Below are positions 7,318 through 15,967 of a stretch of 64,000 bases of DNA, piece after piece. The notes beneath the pieces were generated by a model. It did not search any database. It saw nothing but the letters and a program-made list of their open reading frames with translations, and was not told the origin of the DNA. Position numbers and translations under genes: made by a program. The DNA is from DASUPK01 sp963801055 (GTDB lineage Bacteria; Actinomycetota; Thermoleophilia; Solirubrobacterales; 70-9). The stretch's first letter is position 1; each line of letters begins with the position of its first letter. Where the stretch lies: positions 83,317 through 147,316 of the forward strand of contig CAWDDE010000005.1 in the NCBI GenBank assembly GCA_963801055.1, given 5' to 3'.

Positions 7318-8344
7318 CGTAACGCGCCCCGACGACCTCCCGGAGCTTTGGCCGGTTGTGCGTCGCCTGCACCCGGCGGACGGTGCCCGAGCGCGACCGC
7401 ATGACCAGTGACTCGGTTGTCGCGTGGCCATCGTCGAGGTAGCGGACCCCGTCGAGCAGGTCGCCGTCGGTTACGCCGGTCGCGGCGAAGAAGACGTCCT
7501 CGCCGGCCACCAGGTCGTCCGTGTCGAGCACCCGATCGAGGTCATAGCCGGCGTCCTCGGCCACCTTGCGCTCATCGTCGTCCCGGGGCCACAGTCGGCC
7601 CAGCATCCGGCCGCCCAGGCACTTGATTGCAGAGGCCGAGAGCACGCCCTCAGGGGTCCCGCCGACGCCCCAGAGCAGGTCGATGCCGGTGTTCGGCATG
7701 ACCGCGAAGAGCGACGCGGCGACGTCGCCGTCGGAGATGAAGCGGATGCTCGCGCCGACCCCCCGCAGAGCCTCGACTGCCCGCTCGTGGCGAGGGCGGT
7801 CGAGCATGATCACCGTGACGTCGCTGGGCTCCCCGCCCTTGCGCTCGGCGATCTTCCTGATCACGTCCTCGAGCGGATCGGTGAGGCTGATCAGGTCGGC
7901 GGCCCGCGGGCCGGTCGCGATCTTCTCCATGTAGACGACCGGACCGGGGTCGAACATGCTGCCCCGCTCCGAGAGCGCGATCACCGATAGGGCCGAGGGC
8001 TGCCCGCGTGCGGTCAGGGTGGTCCCCTCCAGGGGGTCGACCGCGATGTCGACGACCGGTGGGCTGCCGTCGCCGATCTCCTCGCCGTTGTAGAGCATCG
8101 GGGCATGGTCCTTCTCCCCCTCGCCGATCACCACGATGCCGTCCATCGGCACGGTGTCGAGCATCAGCCGCATCGCGTCGACAGCGGCGCCGTCGGCGCT
8201 CTCCTTCTCTCCGCGTCCGACCCAGCGGCCGGCGGCAAGCGCCCCCGCCTCCGTGACGCGAACGAGCTCGAGCGCCAGGTTGCGATCCGGGTGCGAGGGG
8301 TCGCGGACGTCGTGAGAGATCACGTGTTGCTCGGATTCGGCCAT
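7313..8344 (-). CDS. glpX: Class II fructose-1,6-bisphosphatase GlpX
   Basis: The 343-residue protein hydrolyses fructose 1,6-bisphosphate to fructose 6-phosphate in gluconeogenesis. GlpX hallmarks are visible: ESADGAAVDAMR near residue 47, VIGEGEKDHAPMLYNGEEIG near 72, the metal-site DPLEGTT near 103, and WGVGGTPEGVLSA near 225. Length is normal for the class II enzyme, usually the only FBPase of actinobacteria. The ATG at 8344 is preceded by TAGCCT with an eight-base gap, consistent with a leaderless mRNA. The gene is monocistronic, convergent with the BrkB-like gene, with its TAG stop inside a family B repeat. Confidence 0.97.
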   Translation of the reverse strand: MAESEQHVISHDVRDPSHPDRNLALELVRVTEAGALAAGRWVGRGEKESADGAAVDAMRLMLDTVPMDGIVVIGEGEKDHAPMLYNGEEIGDGSPPVVDIAVDPLEGTTLTARGQPSALSVIALSERGSMFDPGPVVYMEKIATGPRAADLISLTDPLEDVIRKIAERKGGEPSDVTVIMLDRPRHERAVEALRGVGASIRFISDGDVAASLFAVMPNTGIDLLWGVGGTPEGVLSASAIKCLGGRMLGRLWPRDDDERKVAEDAGYDLDRVLDTDDLVAGEDVFFAATGVTDGDLLDGVRYLDDGHATTESLVMRSRSGTVRRVQATHNRPKLREVVGARYG

Positions 8345-8364
8345 TGGATCAGAGGCTATCGGCG

Positions 8365-8457
8365 TACGGCTTCGCCATATGCGGCGGCCACGAACACCGC
8401 CTCTGCGCGACCCGTTTAGCGTGAGGACGTTGCGTGCGGCCGGTGGCCGCTCGGTCA
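8365..8457 (+). repeat. Mixed repeat cluster (family B ends plus a family A half)
   Basis: A family B left end (TACGGCTTCGCCAT, 8365-8378) followed by GCGGCGGCCACGAAC is joined to a family A half-site (GCGCGACCCGTTTAGCGTG near 8403) and a family B right end (CCGGTGGCCGCTCGG near 8444). It fills the spacer between glpX and the next minus-strand gene and includes that gene's stop codon. Confidence 0.5.
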
Positions 8458-8946
8458 GAACGTGGCCGGCGGTTTTCGCCGAGCTCCGCCCCCGCTCTCC
8501 ACGGCTCGGAAGCCGCCGGAAACGAAGATGCCGATCGAGGCGAGCAGCGCGAGCCAGTAGCCGAAGGCGAGACCGATCTCGAGCCCGTCCTGCGGCTTGT
8601 CGACGATCCCGTTGTAGGCGATCAGGACGAAGGCGGTGAGGCCGACGATCGCGGTCAGCTCGCCGCGCGGCCAGGAGAGTGCGTGGCCGCGGATCACGAT
8701 CCAGGAGAGGATGAACGGGGCGGCGGCGGCCGCGAGCAGCAGCCAGCGCATGATCGGGAAGGTCTCCCAGCCGCTGCAGCTCGAGTCACCGACCCCGCAG
8801 GCCCAGTTGGCCGGATCGCCACCCCGCTGGACGACGCTCGGATCGGTCGAGAGCGAGTACCACTCGAGGAACAGACCGAGCACCAGCACGGCCGCGGCGA
8901 CCATCCCGATGATCTCGGAGCGACCGAGCTTCGAGGTGTCCATCAT
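8455..8946 (-). CDS. Four-helix integral membrane protein of unknown function
   Basis: This 163-residue protein has four hydrophobic segments: residues 10-28 (EIIGMVAAAVLVLGLFLEWY), about 70-90, about 95-117 and about 130-150. A loop after the first helix has two cysteines spaced in ACGVGDSSCSGW, outside the membrane by the positive-inside rule, and these could form a disulfide. The C-terminus is short and basic (RRKPPATF). I know no named family for it. It lies upstream of glpX on the same strand but is separated by a repeat cluster and by the glpX promoter box. Confidence 0.75.
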   Translation of the reverse strand: MMDTSKLGRSEIIGMVAAAVLVLGLFLEWYSLSTDPSVVQRGGDPANWACGVGDSSCSGWETFPIMRWLLLAAAAAPFILSWIVIRGHALSWPRGELTAIVGLTAFVLIAYNGIVDKPQDGLEIGLAFGYWLALLASIGIFVSGGFRAVESGGGARRKPPATF

Positions 8947-8947
8947 G

Positions 8948-9004
8948 AATCGGGTTGATCCTCACTCATGAACGGGTTGCTCCTTTCGGAGCACCCTCGC
9001 ATCT
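8948..9004 (+). repeat. Family A repeat with duplicated left arm
   Basis: GGGTTGCTCC (8974-8983), loop TTTC and GGAGCACCC (8988-8996) form the family A stem, followed by the conserved tail CTCGCATCT. Compared with the copy at 22622, a G:C pair is replaced by T:A on both arms, a compensatory change. An extra left arm, AATCGGGTTGATCC, precedes it at 8948. Confidence 0.75.
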
Positions 9005-9054
9005 GGGTCACCCTCGGACCACCCTATCCCAACTCCATCTATAGGGTCGCGGTC

Positions 9055-9990
9055 ATGGCAAGCCGGTGGGGACTAACCGTTCCGTTCACCGGAATCCCGC
9101 TGTCCGACAACGCGGAGCTGGTGCGGCGCGCCGAGGCGGCGGGTTACACCGATCTCTGGTCGGGCGAGACGAACGGGCCCGATGGCTTCTCGCCGCTCGC
9201 CCTGGCCTCGGTGTGGACGGAGCGGGTGCGGCTGGGAACCGGCGTCGTCGGCGTGATGCAGCGCGGGCGCGCGCTGCTCGCGCAGGAGACGGCGGCGCTC
9301 GCCGAGGCCTCCCACGGCCGGTTCGTGCTCGGCATCGGCGCCTCCTCGGACCGGATCATCGAGGGGTGGAACGGGATGCCCTTCGAGAAGCCGCTCAGCA
9401 AGATGTCGGAGACGATCGACTTCCTGAGGACCGCGCTCGCGGGCGAGCGGGCGGAGGGAGGCTTCAAGCTCGAGCGCCCGCCGGAGGAAAAGGTCCCGAT
9501 CATCGTCGCGGCGCTGCGGGGCAAGATGCTGCGGCTCGCGGTCGAGAAGGGGGACGGCGCCATCACCAACTTCCTCCCCCTGGAGAGGCTGCCCAGGGTG
9601 GCCGGGCAGCTCGAGGGTGCGCCCGACGGGTTTGAGCTCCTCTGCCGCTTCTTCTGCATACCGGGCGAGCGGGAGCAGGTCGAGCCGCTCGTCCGGTTCA
9701 TGTTCTCGTCCTACGTAACCGTGCCGGTCTACGAGGCCTTCTATCGCTGGCTTGGCTACGGCGAGCGGATCGACGAGATGGTCGACGCCTGGAAGGCGAA
9801 GGACCGCCAGAAGGCCGCGGCCGCCGCGCCGTGGGAGCTGATCGAGGAGATGTTCATCTTCGGCTCACCGGAGCAGATGCACGAGCGGCTGGCCGCCTTC
9901 GTCGAGGGCGGGATCACGCTGCCCATCCTCACCCCGATCACGACGCCAGACAAGCTCGGCGAGCTGATCGACGCGCTCGCGCCGCGATGA
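9055..9990 (+). CDS. Luciferase-like (probably F420-dependent) oxidoreductase
   Basis: The 311-residue TIM-barrel protein shows the bacterial luciferase/F420 pattern: ELVRRAEAAGYTDLWSGE near residue 22, VRLGTGVVGVMQRGRALLAQ near 60 and FVLGIGASSDRIIEGWNG near 95. Actinobacterial members usually use F420 as hydride donor; the substrate is unknown. An earlier ATG at 8968 would add 29 residues encoded by a family A repeat, so I reject it. The ATG at 9055 is preceded by TAGGGT (9042-9047) with a seven-base gap, the leaderless arrangement common in this window. It is a single gene between divergent and convergent neighbours. Confidence 0.92.
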   Translation: MASRWGLTVPFTGIPLSDNAELVRRAEAAGYTDLWSGETNGPDGFSPLALASVWTERVRLGTGVVGVMQRGRALLAQETAALAEASHGRFVLGIGASSDRIIEGWNGMPFEKPLSKMSETIDFLRTALAGERAEGGFKLERPPEEKVPIIVAALRGKMLRLAVEKGDGAITNFLPLERLPRVAGQLEGAPDGFELLCRFFCIPGEREQVEPLVRFMFSSYVTVPVYEAFYRWLGYGERIDEMVDAWKAKDRQKAAAAAPWELIEEMFIFGSPEQMHERLAAFVEGGITLPILTPITTPDKLGELIDALAPR

Positions 9991-10067
9991 CCGCCGCGAG
10001 CCGAAGGTCACTTCGCCGACGCTTCCAGGAGCGGCCGTACTCGCGGTCGTCGGTTCGTCCGCTCGGA

Positions 10068-11027
10068 TCAGTCGGCGGCAGCGCGCGCCAGCGAAAGGGC
10101 GTAGAGACCCTCTGGGTCCGTCCACCAGTCGGTGAGCTCGAGTCCGGCCTCGGCGTAGATGCCCTCGAGGCCGGGCCGGAGGAACTTGGTGGAGATCTCC
10201 GTCCGCATCTCCTCGCCGGCGCCGAAGGGAACCAGCATGTCGAGCGCCGCCACGTTGACGACCTGATTGGCCGACGACCGAAGGCGGATGTCGATCCACA
10301 GGTTCTCCGGGTCCCAGCGGGCGACGTGCTCGAACGCGTCGATGTCGAAATCCGCGCCGAGCTCCCGGTTGAGCACGGCGAGGACGTTCTTGTTGAACTT
10401 GGCTGTCACGCCTCTTGAGTCGTTGTAGGCGGCCTCGAGGATGGCCCCGTCCTTGACCAGGTCGGTGCCGAGCAGGAAACGGTCATCGGGGCCGAGCAGG
10501 TTCGAGATCCGCCGCAGGAAGCCGGCCCGCTGATGGGGAGCGAAGTTGCCGATCGTGCCGCCGAGCAGGGCGATCACCCGCGGGCCCCCCACCGGGACCC
10601 GCTCGAGGTCGAACTCGAAGTCGCAGACCAGTCCGCGCACGTTGATCCCCTCGTACTCGGAGGCAATCCTCTCCGCGGTCTCTCGGGTGATTTCCTCCGA
10701 GATGTCGACCGGACAGTAGGTCTCCAGGCAGCCCGCACACCTCATGGCGTCCAGCAGCACCTGGGTTTTGCGCGCCGACCCGGATCCGAGCTCGATCAGG
10801 CTGGCAGGACGGTTGGCCGCGTCGCAGATCGCTGCCGCCTCGCTCTCCAGGATCGCCCGCTCGCAGCGCGTCGGGTAGTACTCCTCGAGCTCCGTGATCT
10901 GCTCGAAGAGCTCGGAGCCGCGCTCGTCGTAGAAGTAACGCGGTGAGAGCTCCTTGAAGGGCCTGGTCAGGCCGGCCCGGACGTCGGCCGCCATTCCGGA
11001 GAGGGGGCCGCCGGGAGGCAGGTTCAC
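10068..11027 (-). CDS. egtD: L-histidine N-alpha-methyltransferase EgtD
   Basis: The 319-residue enzyme trimethylates histidine with SAM to give hercynine, the first step of ergothioneine synthesis. Key segments are FYDERGSELFEQITELEEYYP near residue 33, the SAM site LIELGSGSARKTQ near 77, and FLLGTDLVKD and DSRGVTAKFNKNVL in the middle. Its upstream neighbour on the same strand is egtB, which uses the product. The GTG at 11027 is the only ordinary start; the frame stays open for about 27 codons upstream (reading as TITDRITIEV before the GTG) with no ATG, GTG or TTG, so the true N-terminus may be longer. Confidence 0.95.
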   Translation of the reverse strand: MNLPPGGPLSGMAADVRAGLTRPFKELSPRYFYDERGSELFEQITELEEYYPTRCERAILESEAAAICDAANRPASLIELGSGSARKTQVLLDAMRCAGCLETYCPVDISEEITRETAERIASEYEGINVRGLVCDFEFDLERVPVGGPRVIALLGGTIGNFAPHQRAGFLRRISNLLGPDDRFLLGTDLVKDGAILEAAYNDSRGVTAKFNKNVLAVLNRELGADFDIDAFEHVARWDPENLWIDIRLRSSANQVVNVAALDMLVPFGAGEEMRTEISTKFLRPGLEGIYAEAGLELTDWWTDPEGLYALSLARAAAD

Positions 11028-11124
11028 CTCGATGGTGATGCGATCGGTGATTGTGTCGGCGGGATTGATGAGCGGTCCGGGGTCCGCGTTTCCTTGCGTG
11101 CTCGTCTCGGGTTCGGATCAGTCG

Positions 11125-12388
11125 TTACAGAGACTCTGCCTCGGCCTCGGATTCATCGCGAGCGCAGCGAATGCCGGAGAAGATCTGGCGGCGCTCTGGC
11201 AGGTCCCAGTTGCGGAAGCTCGTGCGGATCACGTCGCGGCGCGTCGCCCACGCTCCGCCGCGCAGGACCTTGTAGGTGTCGCCGAAGAACACCTCCGAGT
11301 ACTCGGGATAGGGGAAGGCCTTGAAGCCGGGGTAGGCGACGAAGTCCGAGCTGGTCCACTCCCAGACATCGCCGAGCATCTGGACCGCACCGCAGTCCGA
11401 CGCGCCGTCCGCGTAGGCGCCGGCAGCCGAGCAACCGAATGAGAACTGGTCGAGGTTGGCGCGCTCGCGGCTCGCACCCGCGGCGGCGGCCTCCCACTCG
11501 GCTTCGGTCGGCAGCCGCTTGCCCGCCCAGCGCGCAAAGCCGTCGGCCTCATGCCAGGAGACATGGATGACCGGCTGCCGGGGATCGACGTCATCGGTGC
11601 GGCCCATCGCTGTGCGGATCCAGCCGCCGCCGCCGTCGCGCTCCCAGTACATCGGCGGCTCCGCCCCGGTCTCCTCCATGTAGGCGATGTAGTCGGCGTT
11701 GGTGACCGGCGTGCGGTCGATCCAGAAGGCCGCCAGCTCGACGCGAGTGGCGGGGCCGCTCGTTGTCGTACGCAAAGCCCTCGGGCGGCGCGCCGATCTC
11801 ACGCTCTCCGCCCTCGACCAGGACCATCTCGGGGCCATCGGCGATCGGCTCGGCCGAGGCCGAGCCGTCGACCTCGGCCGGCTCGTAGGCCTCGACCATC
11901 TGCAGCAGCTGCAGCATGGTCTCGTTGTGCTGGTGCTCGTGGGCGAGCAGCATCTCGTAGACGAAGCCGTCCGCCAGCAGAGGATCCCCGGGATCGAGCT
12001 CGATCTCGCCGAGGACCTCGAGGGTCCGCTCGCGGACCTGCTCCAGGTAGGGCCGAACCTCGTCGGCCCGCAGGATCGGCAGCTCTCCGCGGATCTTGCG
12101 CGGCTGCTCGATCGCGTCGTAGAGCTCGCCGAGGTCGCCCCGGAGTGGCTGGCGGCCGCCGATCCGCTGGACGAGCCAGAGCTCCTCGAAGTTGGCGATA
12201 TGCCCGAGGTCCCAGATCAGTGGGCTGAGAATCGGGTCGTACACCCGGTTGAGCTGCTCCTCCGTGAGCGGCTCGATCAGCGTGAGAGTGTGACGACGTG
12301 CCTCCTCCAGACGCCCGGCCAGCTCGGCCTTGCGGTCGGAAGCGGGACCAGCCCCACCCTCGGTGGTGGGTGCTGCAACCTCCGCGAT
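11125..12388 (-). CDS. egtB: Ergothioneine synthase EgtB (iron-dependent sulfoxide synthase), one frameshift
   Basis: After one frame correction the protein is about 420 residues, normal for EgtB, which joins hercynine to a thiol with O2. The DinB-like N-terminal domain has the iron ligands in LGHIANFEE and HEHQHNETM (HxxxH). The C-terminal FGE-like domain has FWIDRTPVTNADY, VWEWTSSDF and the family end SFRNWDLPERRQIFSGIR. The frame changes near 11746-11762; dropping one C from a CCCC run restores it (NERPATRVEL), so a sequencing error is likely. In frame, no ATG, GTG or TTG precedes codon 49. An ATC at 12388 lies six bases after TAGTCT, the usual leaderless spacing, so I place the start there with reserve. 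Confidence 0.9.
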
Positions 12389-12459
12389 CGGTCAAGACTA
12401 GCGAGACGGGTTATCCGGCTGGGCGGTTTTGTGAACGTCTTCGTTAGGGTCTCGCGCCG

Positions 12460-13227
12460 ATGAAGATCGAGGGGGCAAGCGCGCTGGTCGCAGGGGGCGC
12501 CTCGGGGCTCGGAGCCGCGACGGCCCGCGCCCTGCACGAGCGGGGCGCCTCGGTCGTGATCGCCGACCTGAACGCCGAGAAGGGAGAGGCGCTCGCCTCC
12601 GAGCTGGGTGAGGGCGCCGCCTTCATGGAGGCGAACGTGATGGAGCCGGAGCCGGTGCAGGCCGCGGTCGATGCAGCCGCCGACGCGCCCGGTGGACTGC
12701 GCATCTCGGTCTGCTGCGCTGGGATCGGCTGGGCCCAGCGGACGGCCTCCAAGCACGGGCCCCACGACCTCGAGATCTTCCACAACGTGATCAAGGTGAA
12801 CCTGGTCGGAACCTTCAATGTCCTCCGGCTCGCCTGCGCGGTGATGTCGGACAACGACCCCGACGACCAGGGCGAGCGGGGCATCTGCATCAGCACCGCC
12901 TCGATCGCGGCCTGGGACGGCCAGATCGGCCAGGTGGCCTACTCCGCCTCGAAGGGCGGGGTGGTCGGATTGACTCTGCCCGCGGCTCGCGACATGGCAG
13001 GCCGGGGCATCCGGGTGATGACCATCGCCCCCGGCCTCTTCGACACTCCACTGCTCGCCGCCCTGCCCGAGGATCAGCGCGAGGCCCTCGGAGCGGGCGT
13101 CCCCTTCCCGTCGCGGCTCGGCCGCCCCGAGGAGTACGGGGAGCTCGCCTGCGAGATCGTCTCCAACACGATGCTGAACGGGACGGCGATCCGGCTCGAC
13201 GGCGCGCTCAGGATGCCGCCGCGCTAG
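12460..13227 (+). CDS. Short-chain dehydrogenase/reductase
   Basis: The 255-residue protein is a classical SDR. The cofactor site reads GGASGLGAATARALHERGA near residue 12, followed by a conserved Asp in VVIADLNAE that favours NAD(H). The catalytic Ser lies in STASIAAWDGQIG and the YxxxK motif is YSASKGG near residue 164. The sequence is close to the type II 3-hydroxyacyl-CoA dehydrogenase (HSD10-like) group (TIAPGLFDTPLLAALPED), which acts on short acyl-CoA or steroid alcohols; this assignment is moderate. It is divergent from egtB, and its TAG stop is shared in a CTAG overlap with the convergent gene. Confidence 0.92.
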   Translation: MKIEGASALVAGGASGLGAATARALHERGASVVIADLNAEKGEALASELGEGAAFMEANVMEPEPVQAAVDAAADAPGGLRISVCCAGIGWAQRTASKHGPHDLEIFHNVIKVNLVGTFNVLRLACAVMSDNDPDDQGERGICISTASIAAWDGQIGQVAYSASKGGVVGLTLPAARDMAGRGIRVMTIAPGLFDTPLLAALPEDQREALGAGVPFPSRLGRPEEYGELACEIVSNTMLNGTAIRLDGALRMPPR

Positions 13228-14184
13228 TCGGTTCCGTCGTACTCCGGGTCGAAGTAGACCCGCTTCCGCCATGGCGGGCTGATCGCGAACGAGTAGCGCT
13301 CCCGGCCGGGCAGCGTCTCGATGGGGATCAACACCAGCCGCCCGTCTTTCGTCGTCCGCGAGACTCCCCGCTGAACCCGTGTGGTGCCCGCGTGGCTGCC
13401 GCCGGAGATGAAGTAGGTGTCGCTCTCCGGCCCCCAGCCGTTGAGGGCCGCCGCGGTTGGCTCCAGGCGCCAGGCGCCGCGGCGGCCTCTGCTCAGCCTG
13501 TAGGGAACCAGGGGCGCGGCGAGTTGGTAGCTGTAGCCGCGGTGGGCCGTGGCTCGCGCGAAGCTCGCGCCCGGTCCGACCCGTACCTGGTACCCCTCCC
13601 AGTCGTCGGGGTGGTAGGTCGGATGCCCGAGGGCCGTGCTCACCCTGCGGATCGCGGCCTTCAAGGGAGTGCTCCCCTCAGCGGTGGCGCTGCCCGGGTA
13701 GTACAGCCAGTACTGGAGGTAGAGGTTGCCGGCCCGAGTCCCGGAGCAGTTGCCGCCCCAGCTCATTGTCCCCACCACGTGCCCCGGCCGGCAGTCGATC
13801 ACGTGGGTGAAGGCGACGGTCCGCACACCGGCTTCCGAGCGGCTGACCGCGCCCGTGTGGGGCCCGAGGGCGCAGGCATCGGATCTGCAGGCGCGGAAAT
13901 CGACCGGCAGGGTCGTCATCCCGTCTTCGTAGAGCAGGGCGGGTGCGTGGGCGCGCAGGAGCGCGGCGACCTCAGCGCCGTTCGCCGCGCGCAACCTCGG
14001 CTCGTTCCGGCAATCCTCTGTGAGCCGTACCGCGCAGACGATCCGCTCGCCGATCTCGTCAGCCAGTGCCATCCCGCCGAATCGCAGGCCCATAACCGAC
14101 CCGAGCGCGCCGAGTGCAGCCGAGACCAGGGCGATCAGGGCGATCCACTCGACCGTCCCCTGACCCGATCTCGCTCGGCCACAC
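13224..14184 (-). CDS. Secreted or surface protein with prepilin-like N-terminus, one frameshift near the start
   Basis: The body (from an ATG at 14093) is 289 residues, rich in Trp, Tyr, Gly and Ser, with paired cysteines (TEDCRNEP, FRACRSDACAL, HVIDCRPG, GGNCSGT) expected for an extracytoplasmic domain. The frame continues upstream through GTVEWIALIALV, a hydrophobic helix after a Gly with Glu at +5, as in class III (type IV prepilin/TadE-like) signals. No start codon is in that frame. A GTG at 14184, seven bases after TAGCTT, comes into frame if one G of a GGGG run near 14157 is dropped, giving about 319 residues. The mature domain matches no family I know. No pilus genes are nearby. Confidence 0.7.
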
Positions 14185-14279
14185 TCGGGCGAAGCTAGTC
14201 AGGGCCTTGTCACGGAAGGCCCAAGCCGGTCACACATCGGTCGCCGATCAGCGCCAAGAGCCCATGCTAGGGTCGCGCC

Positions 14280-14516
14280 GTGAGCGCCGAGCGGGAGAGG
14301 ACCCAAGCAAGGAAGCAGAGGGGCGCGAGGTTCTACTTCATCGTGGCCGTGGCGGTGATCGCGGCCATCTTCATCTTTCAGAACTCCCAGAAGGTGGAGG
14401 TGAAGTTCTTCTTTTCGACTACCACGATCCCGCTGGTCTTTGCTTTGCTGCTCGCCGCAGTGCTCGGCTTCATCATCGGCCTGGCGCTGCCGCGGTTCCG
14501 CCGTCACGACGACTGA
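14280..14516 (+). CDS. LapA-like (DUF1049) two-helix membrane protein
   Basis: This 78-residue protein has a basic start (SAERERTQARKQRGAR), a first membrane helix (FYFIVAVAVIAAIFIFQNSQ), the family's QNSQKVEVKFFF turn, a second helix (IPLVFALLLAAVLGFIIGL) and the basic end PRFRRHDD. This is the LapA/DUF1049 pattern; E. coli LapA works with LapB in envelope assembly, but actinobacterial roles are unknown. The GTG start at 14280 lies six bases after TAGGGT (14268-14273), so it is probably leaderless. It is convergent with pntB. Confidence 0.85.
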   Translation: MSAERERTQARKQRGARFYFIVAVAVIAAIFIFQNSQKVEVKFFFSTTTIPLVFALLLAAVLGFIIGLALPRFRRHDD

Positions 14517-14548
14517 AGGGACCGGCAATCCGGGCAGATCTTCGACAG

Positions 14549-15967
14549 TTAGAGCTCTTCGACCTGCGCCGCGATCTCGGAGGCGGCGCCCTTGGCGTCG
14601 CTGAACAGCATTGACGTCTTGTCCTCGTAGAAGAGGTCGTTGTCGATCCCGGCGAAGCCGGGGCTGAGGCTGCGCTTGATGACGATGACCTCCTTGGCGT
14701 CGTCGACCTCGATGATCGGCATGCCCGCGATCGGCGAGTTGGGATCGTCCTTGGCGGCGGGGTTGGTGACGTCGTTCGCCCCGATCACCACGGCGACATC
14801 CATCTGCGGCATCTCGGGATTGATCTCGTCCATCTCCTTGAGCTGCTCGTAGGGGACGTCCGCCTCCGCCAGAAGCACGTTCATGTGACCGGGCATCCGC
14901 CCAGCCACCGGATGGATCGCGTAGCTGACGTTGACGCCCCGCTTCTCGAGCTCGTTGGCGAGCTCCTTGACGGCATGCTGGGCCTGGGCCACCGCCATGC
15001 CGTAGCCCGGGACGAAGACGACCGAGTCGGCGTAGCCGAGCTTGATTGCGGCGTCCTCGGGGCCGATCGAATGCACCGGGCGCTCCTCTCTCTCTCCGGC
15101 GGCGGCGGAGACCGCGCCGAAGCCCGCGAAGAGCAAGTTCCCGATCGAGCGGTTCATCGCCCGGCTCATCTCGATCGTGAGGATCGTCCCCGAGGAGCCG
15201 ACCAGCGTGCCCGCGACGATCAGGACGACGTTGTCGAGCGCGAAGCCCGCGGCGGCGGCAGCCAGCCCGGTGAAGGCGTTGAGCAGCGAGATCACCACCG
15301 GCATGTCGGCGCCCCCGATCGGCAGGACGAACAGGTTCCCCAGGACCGCGGCGGCGATCAGGACCCCGATGTAGAGACCCTGCGAGGGAGAGTCGTGGTC
15401 GATGCCGAGCACGATGCAGCCGGCGAGGATCGCGGTGAGCAAAAGCCCGTTGACGATGTGCTGTCCCGGGAACTGGATCGGGCGGCTCGGCAGGATCGCC
15501 TGGAGCTTCCCGAAGGCGATGTTCGACCCCCAGAACGAGACCGAGCCGATCACGGTCGAGAACAGGACCGGGACGATGACGTCGAGCGGAATGCTCGCTC
15601 CCCCGCTCGTCGCATGCCTGAACTCCGACCAGGAGATCAGGGCCGCGGCGCCGCCGCCGACACCGTTGTAGAGGGCGACCATCTGCGGCATGGCGGTCAT
15701 CTGCACCCGGAGTGAGGCGATGACGCCGACCGCCGTCCCGATCAAAATCCCGATCAGAATCAGGACGCCGTTGCCGATCAGGTCGAGCGAGAGCGTGACC
15801 GCGACCGCGACCAGCATCCCGGCGGCGGCGATCAGGTTGCCCCGGCGCGCAGTGCGCGGGTGTGTCCCCTGCTGGATCCCGAAGATGAAGAGGGAGAAGG
15901 CGACGATGTAGCAGGCGGTGACGAAGTCGCTGCTCTGCGACAACGCCAGCGGCGGGGCTGGGATCAC
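14549..15967 (-). CDS. pntB: NAD(P) transhydrogenase subunit beta PntB
   Basis: The 472-residue subunit has the membrane part (domain II, about nine helices over residues 1-270) and the NADP-binding domain III at the C-terminus. Domain III shows VVFVPGYGMAVAQAQHAV near residue 322, AGRMPGHMNVLLAEADVPY near 355 and the strand KDDPNSPIAGMPIIEVDDAK. With its partners it uses the proton gradient to reduce NADP+ with NADH, supplying NADPH for biosynthesis and redox defence. The gene is last in a three-gene operon, and its ATG overlaps the stop of the preceding gene by four bases. Confidence 0.97.
   Translation of the reverse strand: MIPAPPLALSQSSDFVTACYIVAFSLFIFGIQQGTHPRTARRGNLIAAAGMLVAVAVTLSLDLIGNGVLILIGILIGTAVGVIASLRVQMTAMPQMVALYNGVGGGAAALISWSEFRHATSGGASIPLDVIVPVLFSTVIGSVSFWGSNIAFGKLQAILPSRPIQFPGQHIVNGLLLTAILAGCIVLGIDHDSPSQGLYIGVLIAAAVLGNLFVLPIGGADMPVVISLLNAFTGLAAAAAGFALDNVVLIVAGTLVGSSGTILTIEMSRAMNRSIGNLLFAGFGAVSAAAGEREERPVHSIGPEDAAIKLGYADSVVFVPGYGMAVAQAQHAVKELANELEKRGVNVSYAIHPVAGRMPGHMNVLLAEADVPYEQLKEMDEINPEMPQMDVAVVIGANDVTNPAAKDDPNSPIAGMPIIEVDDAKEVIVIKRSLSPGFAGIDNDLFYEDKTSMLFSDAKGAASEIAAQVEEL

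Noticed and set aside
8968..9054. Earlier ATG for the luciferase-like gene
   Set aside because: It would translate a family A repeat into 29 residues with no family similarity; the ATG at 9055 has a -10 box at leaderless spacing.
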